Positions 8,717-17,210 of a stretch of 64,000 bases of DNA are shown here, in pieces. The first letter of the stretch is position 1. Each line of letters opens with the position of its first letter. Both the position numbers and the translations under genes were made by a program. This stretch comes from Streptomyces sp. NK08204 (GTDB lineage: Bacteria > Actinomycetota > Actinomycetes > Streptomycetales > Streptomycetaceae), in the NCBI RefSeq assembly GCF_020400585.1, contig NZ_JAINVF010000001.1, forward strand, positions 62,001 through 126,000, written 5' to 3'. The notes under the pieces were generated by a model that was not told the DNA's origin, made no database searches, and saw nothing but the letters and a program-made list of their open reading frames with translations.

Positions 8717-9571
8717 TCAGGGCGCGGCGTGCGGTCCGTCCGGGCGGACGGCGCGGCGTTCGACCATCTCGCGGCTCAACTCCTCCGTCTCCGCTTCCGA
8801 CAGCCGCTCGAAGCCGTCCTCGGTGATGACCGAGAGGACCGGGAAGATACGGCGGCTCAGGTCGGGGCCGCCGGTGGCCGAGTCGTCGTCCGCCGCGTCG
8901 TACAGCGCCTGGAGCGCGGCCAGGGCGGCCTCCCGGCGGGTCAGGTCCGGCCGGAACAGCTTCTTCAGCGCCCCGCGGGCGTACGGCGAGCCGGAGCCCT
9001 CGGCGTGGAAGTCCCGCTTCTCGTACAGGCCGCCTGCCGCGTCGAAGCCGAAGATGCGGCCCTGCCCGCCGCCGGGTGCGGTGGTGTCGTAGCCGGCGAG
9101 CAGCGGGACGACCGCGAGGCCCTGCATGGCCTGGGCGAGGTTCTGCCGGATCATCGTCGCCAGCCGGGTGGCCTTGGCGTTGAGGGTCATGGGTGTGCCC
9201 TCGATCTTCTCGAAGTGGGTCAGTTCGACCTGGTAGAGCCGCACCATGTCGAGGGCGAGTCCGACCGTGCCGGCGAAGGCGACGGCCGTGTGGTCGTCCG
9301 CGGGGTGCACCTTCTCCAGGTCGCGCTGAGCGATGAGGTTACCCATGGTGGCCCGGCGGTCGCCGGCGATGAGGGCGCCGTCGCGGTAGGTCAGAGCCAG
9401 CACGGTGGTGCCGTGCGGGAAGCGGCCGGGCGCCGCGTGGACGCCCTCGGCAAGGGGCGGCGCGGTGGGCAGCAGCCGGGGGCGACAGGCGGCCAGGAAT
9501 TCGGTGAAGGACGAGGTCCCGGGTGTGAAGAACGCCTCGTGCGGCCAGCCTGTGGTGTCTTTCCCCGACAT
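8717..9571 (-). CDS. prcB: Proteasome beta-subunit-type peptidase (stand-alone paralogue)
   Basis: The 284-residue protein starts at ATG 9571, behind a G-rich ribosome-binding site. It has a 54-residue propeptide beginning with EAFFTPGTSSFTEFL, cleaved before Thr55 in HG/TTVLALTY. In mature numbering the catalytic set is complete: Thr1, Asp17 (AGDRRA) and Lys33 (LEKVHP). The downstream KIEG, GYD, GRIFGFDAAGG and GSGSPYA strands match bacterial 20S beta subunits. No alpha subunit, pup, dop or pafA gene is nearby, so this is not the canonical proteasome locus. It ends a leftward operon with flippase-like and glycosyltransferase genes. It may pair with a distant alpha subunit or act alone; the sequence cannot say. 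Confidence 0.88.
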   Translation of the reverse strand: MSGKDTTGWPHEAFFTPGTSSFTEFLAACRPRLLPTAPPLAEGVHAAPGRFPHGTTVLALTYRDGALIAGDRRATMGNLIAQRDLEKVHPADDHTAVAFAGTVGLALDMVRLYQVELTHFEKIEGTPMTLNAKATRLATMIRQNLAQAMQGLAVVPLLAGYDTTAPGGGQGRIFGFDAAGGLYEKRDFHAEGSGSPYARGALKKLFRPDLTRREAALAALQALYDAADDDSATGGPDLSRRIFPVLSVITEDGFERLSEAETEELSREMVERRAVRPDGPHAAP

Positions 9572-9660
9572 GTCTTCCCCCTCCTGCGTGGCGCGGCCCT
9601 GTGCGGTACGGCAACACCCCACTCCTACCTGGCGGGACCGTGCGGGAAACTCCCCCGCGC

Positions 9661-10608
9661 TCACAGGGACTTGCGGCGCACCAGCGCCGCGAGCACGAGC
9701 AGGCCGGGGACCAGGGGCAGCCACACCGTCAGCAGCCGGTAGCCGAGCACGGCGGAGGCGGCGGTCGCGCCGGGGCTGCCGGACGCGGTGAGGGCGAGGG
9801 CGAGCGCGGCGTCCAGGGAGCCGAGCCCGCCCGGCGTGGGCAGCAGAGCGGCGGCGCTGCTGGCGGCGAGGTACAGCAGGGCGACCCGGAGCGGGGGCAG
9901 GGGCAGGGCGACGGCGTGGGTGACGGCGATGAGCACCAGCGCGTGCAGCGCGGCGAAGGCCAGCGAGCCACCCCACAGGGCCGCCGCGCGGGTGGGGCAC
10001 GCGTGCACCGAGCGGACGTCGGCGAGCACGGCGGCACCCGCCCGCCGGCAGCGCGGCCGCAGCGGGCCGGCCAGCACGGCCATGAGCAGGACGGCGAGGC
10101 CCAGCGCCGACACGAGCGCGGACAGGGACAGGTGGGGCAGGCGCAGCAGTCCCGGCCAGGCCGGGGCGAGCACGGCGATCAGGGCCAGGCGGACGACGGC
10201 ACCGGCGGTCGCCTTGACGGCGAGCGCGCTGGCCGAGCGGGTCGCGGGCAGTCCGCAGCGCATCAGGAACCGCAGGTTCACCGCGCCGGCACCGAGTCCC
10301 GCGGGCAGCAGGTGGTTCGCGGCGCAGGCGGCGAACTGGGCGGCGACCAGCCGGCGTCCGGGCAGGCGGCGCTCGACGGCGCCCTGTTGGGCGAGGGCCG
10401 AGGCCACCCAGGTGCCCGTGGCCGCCACCGCGCCCAGCAGCAGCCAGCCCTGGTCGGCGACGACCAGCCGCCCGGCCCCGGTCCGCACCGTCGTCCAGTG
10501 CCGCCGCGCCAGCCAGAGGGCACCGAGCAGCACGGCCAGGCACACTCCGGTGTGCCAGTACGCCCGCCTCCGGCCGACCGCGGCGGTCAGCTGCGCCGGG
10601 GCCGTCAT
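9661..10608 (-). CDS. Flippase-like integral membrane protein (UPF0104/LPG-synthase membrane-domain family)
   Basis: The 315-residue protein starts at ATG 10608; the ribosome-binding site is weak, and GTG nine bases upstream is an alternative. It has about eight hydrophobic helices. It shows the hallmark NHLLPAGLGAGAVNLRFLM segment and the C-terminal LLPTPGGLGSLDAALALAL segment of the lysylphosphatidylglycerol-synthase transmembrane (AglD/UPF0104) family. The cytosolic transferase domain of MprF is absent, so a lipid-flipping or glycolipid-handling role is more likely than amino-acid transfer. It lies between a membrane glycosyltransferase and a proteasome-type peptidase gene, with gaps of 85 and 89 bases. 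Confidence 0.85.
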   Translation of the reverse strand: MTAPAQLTAAVGRRRAYWHTGVCLAVLLGALWLARRHWTTVRTGAGRLVVADQGWLLLGAVAATGTWVASALAQQGAVERRLPGRRLVAAQFAACAANHLLPAGLGAGAVNLRFLMRCGLPATRSASALAVKATAGAVVRLALIAVLAPAWPGLLRLPHLSLSALVSALGLAVLLMAVLAGPLRPRCRRAGAAVLADVRSVHACPTRAAALWGGSLAFAALHALVLIAVTHAVALPLPPLRVALLYLAASSAAALLPTPGGLGSLDAALALALTASGSPGATAASAVLGYRLLTVWLPLVPGLLVLAALVRRKSL

Positions 10609-10693
10609 CGGCGGCACCCGGAGCCCTCGGCCGGCGCGGGCGGCCGGGCCCCGGCACGCCTCGCCTGGGCGGCGCCTCCCGCCGGGCGGCAGG

Positions 10694-12181
10694 TCATGAA
10701 CCCGCCCCCGGTACGGCGTAGTACAGCCGCAGTCCGCCGAGCGGCAGGGACGGCCAGTGGCGGGCGGCCCCGGGCGGGCCGGAACCCGCCGGCACCATCG
10801 CGGCGGCCGGGTTCCGTCGGGCGGTGCGGGCGATGCCGGCCGCCGTGGCGTTGGCGTTGTGCCCGCTCGTCGCCGCCGAGGAACAGCCGGCGTAGAAGGC
10901 GACGGGGATGGCGTCGTGCCCGGTGAGCAGGCAGGGCGGGCGGACACCGATGCGGTGCAGGGTCGCGGCGGTGCGGGACCAGGTGCGGTGGGCGGCGTCG
11001 GTGACGTGCACGGTGTGTGTCAGGACGGCCAGTTGCACCGCGAGGTGGGCGCCGAGCCCGAGGGCCACCAGCGTCGCCGCGACCGGCCGCCAGGTCCGGC
11101 TCGGGACGCTGACCAGGTGCCGGAAGGCGTCGGCGACCGGGATCGCCAGCAGGGCGTAGGCGGGCAGCAGGAAGCGGGGCGCCGCATAGCCGATCATGAA
11201 GAGGTAGGGGAAGGCCGCCGTGGCCGCGCAGGCGAGCGGCAGCCCGGTCGGCGCCGTGCGCCCGGCGCGGACGGCGACGGCCAGGCCGAGCGCGGCGAGC
11301 ACGGGCAGCACGTACCACCAGGCGGTGAGTGCCGGGCCGGGCAGCGGACCGGTGCAGGGCCGGCACAGCGTCCGTCCGCCCAGGCTGCGCAACTGGTCCA
11401 CGACGGCCCCGTGGAAGCCGAGGCCGCCCTGGATCGCCGAGGCGTCGGACAGCCGCCGCGCGAGGCCGCCGAAGCTGACGTACGCCTCGATGACCCACTC
11501 GACGGCCCCGGCGGTGAGCCCTGCGAGCAGGACGAGCAGCAGCCGCCCGGTGCGCCGCGCCACCGCCAGGGCGAGGAGCGGCAGGACCGCCCAGACGGCG
11601 TCCATGGGCCGCATCCAGGCCATCAGCGCCGCGCTCGCGGCAAGACCCCACAGCGCGGCCCGGTCGGACCGGTCGGCGCGGGCGCGCAGGAAGCAGGCGA
11701 CGGCGGTGAGGGCGCCGATGGCGACCCAGTAGTTGGGCATGGCCTGCGGGCCGTAGAAGAGGGTCACCCACAGGGAGGCGAACAGGGCGCCGGCGAGGGT
11801 GAGCACACGGGCGGGGAACAGCCCCCGCCAGGCACGCAGCGCCAGGTACAGCGCGAGGCCGGACAGGACGGCCAGGTAGATGCGGAGCAGGACCGTCGAG
11901 GACGACCAGGAGGCGATGGGCGCGACGAGCAGGGGGACGCCCCGCGCGCGCGGGGCGCTGAAGAAGGCCGCGGGCGCGTGCCCGCTGACCTGGCTGACGT
12001 ACACGGACTCGTCCCAGCCCAGCCCCATGCCGGGCCGGACGAGGAGGAGTTGGGCCAGGGTGAAGGCCAGCGCCACCGCGGCGAGCGCGACGCGGGCGCG
12101 GACCTCCGGACGCTCGGCGGAGGGACGGCGCGAACGTTCGCGCCGGGCCGCGACGAGTGTGGTGTGCACGCTGCCGGACAT
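10694..12181 (-). CDS. Polytopic membrane glycosyltransferase (GT39/ArnT-like fold)
   Basis: The 495-residue protein starts at ATG 12181, with GAGGGG five bases upstream, which favours it over GTG at 12187. After a basic N-tail come a first helix and the GMGLGWDESVYVS loop; Asp-Glu after the first helix is the catalytic signature of polyprenyl-phosphate-sugar-dependent GT-C enzymes. About 11 hydrophobic helices follow, then a C-terminal extracytoplasmic tail with two Cys. The substrate is unknown. It heads the leftward operon with the flippase-like and proteasome-type genes, and two BlaI-like palindromes lie 14-60 bases upstream of its start. Confidence 0.85.
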   Translation of the reverse strand: MSGSVHTTLVAARRERSRRPSAERPEVRARVALAAVALAFTLAQLLLVRPGMGLGWDESVYVSQVSGHAPAAFFSAPRARGVPLLVAPIASWSSSTVLLRIYLAVLSGLALYLALRAWRGLFPARVLTLAGALFASLWVTLFYGPQAMPNYWVAIGALTAVACFLRARADRSDRAALWGLAASAALMAWMRPMDAVWAVLPLLALAVARRTGRLLLVLLAGLTAGAVEWVIEAYVSFGGLARRLSDASAIQGGLGFHGAVVDQLRSLGGRTLCRPCTGPLPGPALTAWWYVLPVLAALGLAVAVRAGRTAPTGLPLACAATAAFPYLFMIGYAAPRFLLPAYALLAIPVADAFRHLVSVPSRTWRPVAATLVALGLGAHLAVQLAVLTHTVHVTDAAHRTWSRTAATLHRIGVRPPCLLTGHDAIPVAFYAGCSSAATSGHNANATAAGIARTARRNPAAAMVPAGSGPPGAARHWPSLPLGGLRLYYAVPGAGS

Positions 12182-12194
12182 GATCACCCCTCTG

Positions 12195-12241
12195 ACCCTA
12201 CAGTTTGTAGGGTCGCCTGGTCACCCTACAGCCCGTAGGGC
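12195..12241. promoter_or_regulatory. Two tandem BlaI-type operator palindromes
   Basis: Site 1 at 12195-12213 reads ACCCTACAGTTTGTAGGGT, a perfect 8-3-8 palindrome. Site 2 at 12223-12241 reads ACCCTACAGCCCGTAGGGC, with CCCTAC/GTAGGG arms. The TACA/TGTA core is characteristic of BlaI/MecI repressors. They lie between the leftward glycosyltransferase and the rightward blaI-like gene, nearer the glycosyltransferase start. A perfect CCTGTCGG-T-CCGACAGG dyad is also present at 12302-12318. Confidence 0.7.
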
Positions 12242-12333
12242 CGGGGCGAGAGTCGGGAATACGTCGGGCAAAACACGGCCAAACTAGCGCGTTCCGGAGA
12301 GCCTGTCGGTCCGACAGGGCCATCTGGCCGATG

Positions 12334-12352
12334 GCCCTACGCGCTGTAAGGT
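12334..12352. promoter_or_regulatory. Third BlaI-type site next to the blaI start
   Basis: GCCCTACGCGCTGTAAGGT keeps the CCTAC/GTA-GG dyad with one arm mismatch. It lies 6 bases before the ATG and includes the AAGG of the probable ribosome-binding site, so repressor bound here would block its own expression. Confidence 0.6.
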
Positions 12353-12358
12353 TGGGCC

Positions 12359-12742
12359 ATGGCTGGCACAGGGTCCCGTGGCAGAGCGGAGCGGCGCAGC
12401 GCCGGGGCGCTGGAGAGCGAGGTACTGGCCGCCCTCTGGGCCACCGAACGTCCGCTGACCCCGGCGGAGATCCAGGCCGAGATAGGCGGCGGGCTCGCCT
12501 ACAACACCGTCCACACCATTCTCAAACGCCTGTACGACAAAGGGCTGGTGCTGCGGGACGCCGACGGGCGGCGCGGCTCCTACCGGCCGGCGAAGAACGC
12601 GGCCGAGCTGACCGCCGAGGCCATGCACGAGGCCCTGGACCGGGGTCCCGATCCGATCGCCGCACTGCAGCAGTTCGTCACCGGTCTGAGCCCCGAGGAG
12701 GAGCGCGCACTGCGCGAGCTGCTCGCCGGAGGCGGCGCATGA
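12359..12742 (+). CDS. BlaI/MecI/CopY-family repressor
   Basis: The 127-residue protein starts at ATG 12359. The winged-helix region is typical: LESEVLAALWATERPLTPAEIQ followed by GLAYNTVHTILKRLYDKGL as recognition helix and wing. A C-terminal helical dimerisation domain ends SPEEERALRELLAGG. BlaI-type repressors bind TACA/TGTA palindromes and are removed by proteolysis triggered by a partner M56 metalloprotease. The partner gene follows with an ATGA overlap. The likely targets are its own promoter and the divergent glycosyltransferase operon, both carrying matching palindromes; that is inferred from position. Confidence 0.93.
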   Translation: MAGTGSRGRAERRSAGALESEVLAALWATERPLTPAEIQAEIGGGLAYNTVHTILKRLYDKGLVLRDADGRRGSYRPAKNAAELTAEAMHEALDRGPDPIAALQQFVTGLSPEEERALRELLAGGGA

Positions 12743-13632
12743 AGTTCGACGTGTACACCCCGCTGGTGCTGTCGCTGCTGCTGGCCGCGGTCGGTCCGCT
12801 GGTCGCCCGGCGGGTCGCCCCGGCGCTGGCCGCGCGGGTGCTGACCGCGGCGGCCGTGCTGACGGCCGCGGCCACCACCTGGTCGCTGGTGCTGCTCGCG
12901 GCGGCGCTGGTCGGGGACGCCCCGCCGGTGGTGCGCGAGGCCCGCGAGAACGGGCGTCCGCTCGTGGATCCGGTGCCCGGGGTGATCGGGTTCGCCGCGT
13001 GCGCGGCGCTCGCGGTCGTCGCGTGGCGTGTGCAGCGGGCGGTGTCCGCCGAGCGGCGCACGCGCCGGGCGTTGCGGCGGCTGTGCGCGGGCCACCCGTC
13101 GGACACGGAGCTGATCGTCGCCGCGTCCGAGGTGCCGAGGGCGTTCGCGATCCCGGGGCGGCCGGGCCGGATCCTGGTGACCTCCGCGATGCTGAGCGCG
13201 CTGCGGCCGGGCGAGCGGCGGGTGCTGCTCGCGCACGAGCGGGCGCACCTGGCCCACCGGCACGCGCCGCTGGTGACGGCGGCCACGCTCGCGGCGGCGG
13301 CCAACCCGCTGCTGGGCCCGCTGCGTTCGTCCGTCTCCTTCCTGGTGGAGCGCTGGGCCGACGAGCAGGCCGCGGCCCAGGTCGGGGACCGCGGGGCCAC
13401 CGCGCGGGCGCTGGCGCGCGCGGCGCTGTGCGCGGGCCGAGCCCGTACGGCCTGCGCCCTGAACTTCACCGACCGCGCGGTCACCCGCCGTATCGCGGCC
13501 CTCCAGACGAGCCCGCCGCCGCGGCTGTGGTCCGCGGCGGCGGCCGTGCTGGCGCTGGGTGCCCTGCCGGCCCTGCTCGCCGCCGACGCCACGGACGACC
13601 TGCTCGGCCTGCTCTCCGGCGTCCTGAGCTGA
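12739..13632 (+). CDS. M56-family membrane metalloprotease (BlaR1-like without sensor domain)
   Basis: The 297-residue protein starts at ATG 12739, overlapping the repressor stop. It has N-terminal helices at about 5-25 and 32-58, another near 82-100, then the zinc protease core: SAMLSALRPGERRVLLAHERAH supplies HExxH, and VERWADEQAA further on supplies the third ligand. It ends with a C-terminal helix. Unlike BlaR1/MecR1 it lacks the extracellular penicillin-binding sensor domain, so its trigger is unknown. In this family, activation leads to cleavage of the BlaI partner. Confidence 0.9.
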   Translation: MKFDVYTPLVLSLLLAAVGPLVARRVAPALAARVLTAAAVLTAAATTWSLVLLAAALVGDAPPVVREARENGRPLVDPVPGVIGFAACAALAVVAWRVQRAVSAERRTRRALRRLCAGHPSDTELIVAASEVPRAFAIPGRPGRILVTSAMLSALRPGERRVLLAHERAHLAHRHAPLVTAATLAAAANPLLGPLRSSVSFLVERWADEQAAAQVGDRGATARALARAALCAGRARTACALNFTDRAVTRRIAALQTSPPPRLWSAAAAVLALGALPALLAADATDDLLGLLSGVLS

Positions 13633-13693
13633 CCCTCGGCCGGCGCCCGGGGCCAGGCGCAGGAAACGCGCGGGGCGGCGCGGACGGCGGTGG

Positions 13694-14428
13694 TCACCGC
13701 GCCAGCTCGTCGAGGTCCCTGACGACGGTGTCGGCGCCGTGCGCGTACAGTGCCTCGGCCTGTCCGACACGGTCGACACCGACGACGTACCCGAAACCGC
13801 CCGCGCGGCCCGCGTCCATCCCGGCGAGCGCGTCCTCGAAGACGGCCGCCCGCGGCGGCTCGACGCCCAGGTCATGGGCGGCGGCGAGGAAGGTGTCGGG
13901 GCGCGGCTTGCCCGGAAGGTGCCGTTCGGCGGCGACCACGCCGTCGACGCGCACGTCGAAGAGGTGCTCGGCACCGACGGCGCGCAGCACGTCCCGGCAG
14001 TTGGCGCTGGAGGAGACGATCGCGGTGCCCAGACCCAGTCCGCGGACGGCCTGCAGATACCGCAGGGTGCCGTCGTAGGCCTCCACGCCGCCGGCGCGGA
14101 TCCTGGCGAGGAGCAGGCCGTTCTTGCGGTTGCCGAGGCCGTGCACGGTCCGGGCGTCGGGCGGGTCGTCGGGGGTGCCCTCGGGCAGGTGGATGCCACG
14201 CGAGGCGAGGAAGGTGCGGACACCGTCTGCACGGGGGCGTCCGTCGACGTACTCGTCGTAGTCGGCGCGGGCGTCGAACGGCCGCGCCTGCTCGCCCTCG
14301 TACGCACACAGGAACGCGTCGAACGTCTCCTTCCAGGCAGCCGCGTGCACGACGGCCGTCTTGGTGACGACCCCGTCGAGGTCGAAGAGGCAGGCCTGGA
14401 TGCCGTCGGGCAGACCGAGCTGAGTCAT
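13694..14428 (-). CDS. HAD-family hydrolase, beta-phosphoglucomutase-like
   Basis: The 244-residue cytoplasmic protein starts at ATG 14428. HAD motifs are complete: FDLDGVVTKTAVVHAAAW (nucleophile Asp and DxDG), IVSSSANC (motif II Ser), GKPRPDTFL (motif III Lys) and AVFEDALAGMDAG (motif IV acids). The cap-domain sequence with NRKNGLLL resembles beta-phosphoglucomutase-family hydrolases, which usually work with maltose or trehalose phosphorylases. No phosphorylase is nearby, so the substrate remains open. It is divergent from a P-loop kinase gene across about 105 bases. Confidence 0.88.
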   Translation of the reverse strand: MTQLGLPDGIQACLFDLDGVVTKTAVVHAAAWKETFDAFLCAYEGEQARPFDARADYDEYVDGRPRADGVRTFLASRGIHLPEGTPDDPPDARTVHGLGNRKNGLLLARIRAGGVEAYDGTLRYLQAVRGLGLGTAIVSSSANCRDVLRAVGAEHLFDVRVDGVVAAERHLPGKPRPDTFLAAAHDLGVEPPRAAVFEDALAGMDAGRAGGFGYVVGVDRVGQAEALYAHGADTVVRDLDELAR

Positions 14429-14533
14429 ACCCAGCACTGTCGCGCACCGGGCGCACGACTGGGGGCGGCACGCGCGCGTCCCCGGCGCTCCGCCGTGTTC
14501 CGGCGCCCCGGACCGAGTGTCAGACTCTGCTGT

Positions 14534-15196
14534 GTGCCGCTGACCTTCGACGACCTCCTCATCCGTGCCCGCGCCCTCGCCCGGGGCGGCCGGCGCGCCC
14601 TCCTCGGCATCGCGGGCAGCCCCGGCGCCGGCAAGTCCACGCTCGCCGAGCACCTGGTGCGCGCCCTGAACGCCGACGGCCCGCCCTGGGCGGCGCAGGT
14701 GCCGATGGACGGCTTCCATCTGGCGGACGCGGAACTGGACCGGCTGGGCCGCCGGGACCGCAAGGGCGCGCCCGACACCTTCGACGCATCCGGGTACGCC
14801 GCCCTGCTGCGGCGGCTGCGCGAGGACACGGACGAGGTGGTGTACGCGCCCGCGTTCGAGCGGGTGCTGGAACAGCCGCTGGCGGGGGCGATCCCGGTGC
14901 CGCCGACCGCCCGGCTGGTGGTGACGGAGGGCAACTACCTCCTGCTGCGGGAGGGTTCGTGGGCCCGGGTGCGGCCCTGCCTGGACGAGGTGTGGTTCTG
15001 CGAGACCGCCGAGGAGGAGCGGATCCGCCGACTGGTCGCCCGGCACGAGGAGTTCGGCAAGGACCACGAGTCGGCGGTGGCCTGGGTGCGGGGCACCGAC
15101 CAGCGCAACGCCGACCTGATCGCGACGACCCGGACGCACGCGGACCTGGTGGTGCCGGCCACCACGCTGCCCGCCCCGGCGATCCGCCGGCGCTGA
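14534..15196 (+). CDS. P-loop nucleoside/sugar kinase (uridine kinase/PanK-like fold)
   Basis: The 220-residue protein starts at GTG 14534. Walker A is GIAGSPGAGKSTLAEHL near residues 25-41. The VPMDGFHLAD motif and the VVTEGNYLLL strand match the uridine kinase/pantothenate kinase-like group often annotated only as nucleoside/nucleotide kinase. A LID-like RRLVARHEEFGKD segment follows. The true phosphate acceptor is unknown. It is transcribed divergently from the HAD phosphatase gene. Confidence 0.85.
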   Translation: MPLTFDDLLIRARALARGGRRALLGIAGSPGAGKSTLAEHLVRALNADGPPWAAQVPMDGFHLADAELDRLGRRDRKGAPDTFDASGYAALLRRLREDTDEVVYAPAFERVLEQPLAGAIPVPPTARLVVTEGNYLLLREGSWARVRPCLDEVWFCETAEEERIRRLVARHEEFGKDHESAVAWVRGTDQRNADLIATTRTHADLVVPATTLPAPAIRRR

Positions 15197-15410
15197 TGCC
15201 CGGCCGCCCGGAGGCCCGGGCGCGTCGGGGATGAACTTCGGCCGACCGCGGGCCGTACCCAGGTGCACGGCGGAAGGTCCGCCGGTACGACCGTGCGGCG
15301 GTGACGCCTGCGGTGGCGCAGCGGTGCAACAGTAGGGGGATGGTCAGGGCCATGATCCGGCTCCCGCCCGCTGCCGCCGCCGCTCCACGGCCGGTGCCAC
15401 CACGGGGCGG

Positions 15411-17129
15411 ATGATGGCGCGCGCACAGCACACGGTCCACGCACTGCGGGCGGGGCAGGCGGGAGACGCCGGGGCCGCGGCCGCGGTGCCCGAGGCGACG
15501 GCCCGGCTGCCCGCCCGGTTGCGCCGGAAGCGCCGGTGGGCGGCCCCGCTGCTGGTGACGCTGCTGCTGGCCCAGATGGCCGGCGCCATGGTCACCACGG
15601 CCGTTCGGCAGACACCCACCATCGACGAGCCCGTGTACGTCGCGACGGCCACCGACTACCTGCGCGAGCACCGGCTGCGCTACAACCTCGAGCATCCGCC
15701 GCTGGGCAAGCTGCTGATCGCGGCCGGTGTGGCGGTGGCCGGCCCGCGCTACGACCCGTCGTACTCCGGCACTCAGGGCGAGGTGGGCCGCCATCTGCTG
15801 TACGAGTCGGGCAACGACCCCGGGCGGCTGATGCTGTGGGCGCGACTGCCGGTGATCGGGCTGACCCTGCTGTTCGGGCTGGTGGTGTTCGCGTTCGCCC
15901 GGGACCTGACGGGTACGGCGGGCGGGCCGGTGGCGCTCGCGCTGTACTCCTTCGACCCCGATGTGATCGCGCACGGCGCGCTGGCGACGCTGGACGTGCC
16001 GGCGGCCGGTTTCGTGCTGACGTCGGCCTGGCTGGTGCGGCGGGCGCGGCACCGGCCCCTGCGGTATCTGCCGCTCGCCGGGGCGGCCCTCGGCGCGGCG
16101 GTGGCGACCAAGATGAGCACCCTGCCCGCGGTCCCGGTGCTGATGGTCCTCGCGGCGGTGTCCGTGGGGACGGCCCGGCGCGGCGCGGACCGCCCGCGCC
16201 GGGTCCTCGGCGGGCTGGCGGGCGCGGCGGTCGTGGCGCTGACGGCGGTCATGGTGGTGTGGGCCGCGTATCTGGCCGTCGATCCCCACCTGCGGTTCGC
16301 CCCGGCCGGGCCGGTGCCCGCCGTGCACGGGCTGCGCGGGCGGCTGACCGGTCTGCTGCCGCTGCCCCGGGCCTACCGGGAGGGCATGCGGGTGCAGTTC
16401 GGCCTGGAGGGGCAACCGTGGCAGGGCTATCTGTTCGGGCGGGTGTACACCGGCTCGCTCTGGTACTACCTGCCGGCCGCCCTGCTGGTGAAGACGCCGC
16501 TCGGACTGCTCGCGCTGGGCGCGGCCGGGGCCGTCGCCGTGCTCGGGGTACGGCGGCTGCGGCCCGCGGCGCCGTACCTGCTGCTGCCGCCCGCGGTGCT
16601 GCTGGCGGCGGCGATGACGGGCTCGCGGAACTTCGGCACCCGGTACGCGCTGTTCGTGCCGATGTTCCTGGCGGTGGCGGCGGCCTGCGTGCCGCGGCTG
16701 CGGTGGCGGTGGCCGTGGGCGACGGGGGTGACGGCGGCGCTGGCGCTGTTCGTGGTGGTGAGTTCGCTGCGGGCGTTCCCGTACTACCTGCCGTATGCCA
16801 ACGAGGCGTTCGGCGGCCCGGCGCACACCCACCGGCTGCTGCACGACTCCAATGTGGACTGGGGCCAGGACCTGGGGCGGCTCGCCGGCCGGCTGCGCAC
16901 CCGGTACCGGGGCCAGCGGGTGTGGCTGGTGTACAAGGGCAGCGGTGTGCCGTCCTTCTACGGCATCCACGCGGCTGATCCGCGCGAGGTTCCGCTGGAC
17001 CAAGTACACGGTCTGCTGGCCGTGTCGGACTCCTCGGCGGCCAAGGCCCGCGGGAAGCTCGCCGAATTGATCGACAGCAGTCGCCCGGTCGGCCAGGTGG
17101 GTTATTCGATCACTCTGTACCGGCGATGA
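15411..17129 (+). CDS. GT39-like membrane glycosyltransferase (PMT/ArnT type)
   Basis: The 572-residue protein starts at ATG 15411; ATG 15414 is equally possible. A 40-residue basic cytoplasmic tail leads into helix 1 and then the extracytoplasmic TPTIDEPVYVA loop, whose Asp-Glu is the catalytic signature of GT-C polyprenyl-phosphate-sugar transferases. YNLEHPPLGKLLIA and SRNFGTRYALF are further family-like segments. About ten helices are followed by a soluble C-terminal domain with DSNVDWGQDLGRLA and VWLVYKGSGVPSFYG. The acceptor could be a lipid or protein. It is a second such enzyme in this window, not closely similar to the one at 10694-12181. Confidence 0.87.
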   Translation: MMARAQHTVHALRAGQAGDAGAAAAVPEATARLPARLRRKRRWAAPLLVTLLLAQMAGAMVTTAVRQTPTIDEPVYVATATDYLREHRLRYNLEHPPLGKLLIAAGVAVAGPRYDPSYSGTQGEVGRHLLYESGNDPGRLMLWARLPVIGLTLLFGLVVFAFARDLTGTAGGPVALALYSFDPDVIAHGALATLDVPAAGFVLTSAWLVRRARHRPLRYLPLAGAALGAAVATKMSTLPAVPVLMVLAAVSVGTARRGADRPRRVLGGLAGAAVVALTAVMVVWAAYLAVDPHLRFAPAGPVPAVHGLRGRLTGLLPLPRAYREGMRVQFGLEGQPWQGYLFGRVYTGSLWYYLPAALLVKTPLGLLALGAAGAVAVLGVRRLRPAAPYLLLPPAVLLAAAMTGSRNFGTRYALFVPMFLAVAAACVPRLRWRWPWATGVTAALALFVVVSSLRAFPYYLPYANEAFGGPAHTHRLLHDSNVDWGQDLGRLAGRLRTRYRGQRVWLVYKGSGVPSFYGIHAADPREVPLDQVHGLLAVSDSSAAKARGKLAELIDSSRPVGQVGYSITLYRR

Positions 17130-17142
17130 GCCTGCGCACCTC

Positions 17143-17155
17143 ACCACCCGGTGGT
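17143..17155. promoter_or_regulatory. Perfect 13-bp palindrome before the RpiR gene
   Basis: ACCACC-C-GGTGGT lies 56 bases upstream of the regulator start and 14 bases after the glycosyltransferase stop. It could be an autoregulatory operator or part of a short terminator. A TATGTT hexamer at about 17173 could serve as a -10 element. Confidence 0.4.
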
Positions 17156-17210
17156 CACCACGGTCGGTGAGCTATGTTGAGTGGTCGTGGGAGACAAAGG
17201 AGGCGGAACG

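Noticed and set aside
14559..17147. Long minus-strand frame opposite the GT39-like gene
   Set aside because: His/Arg/Gln-rich shadow sequence; the plus strand has a full membrane glycosyltransferase with catalytic Asp-Glu.
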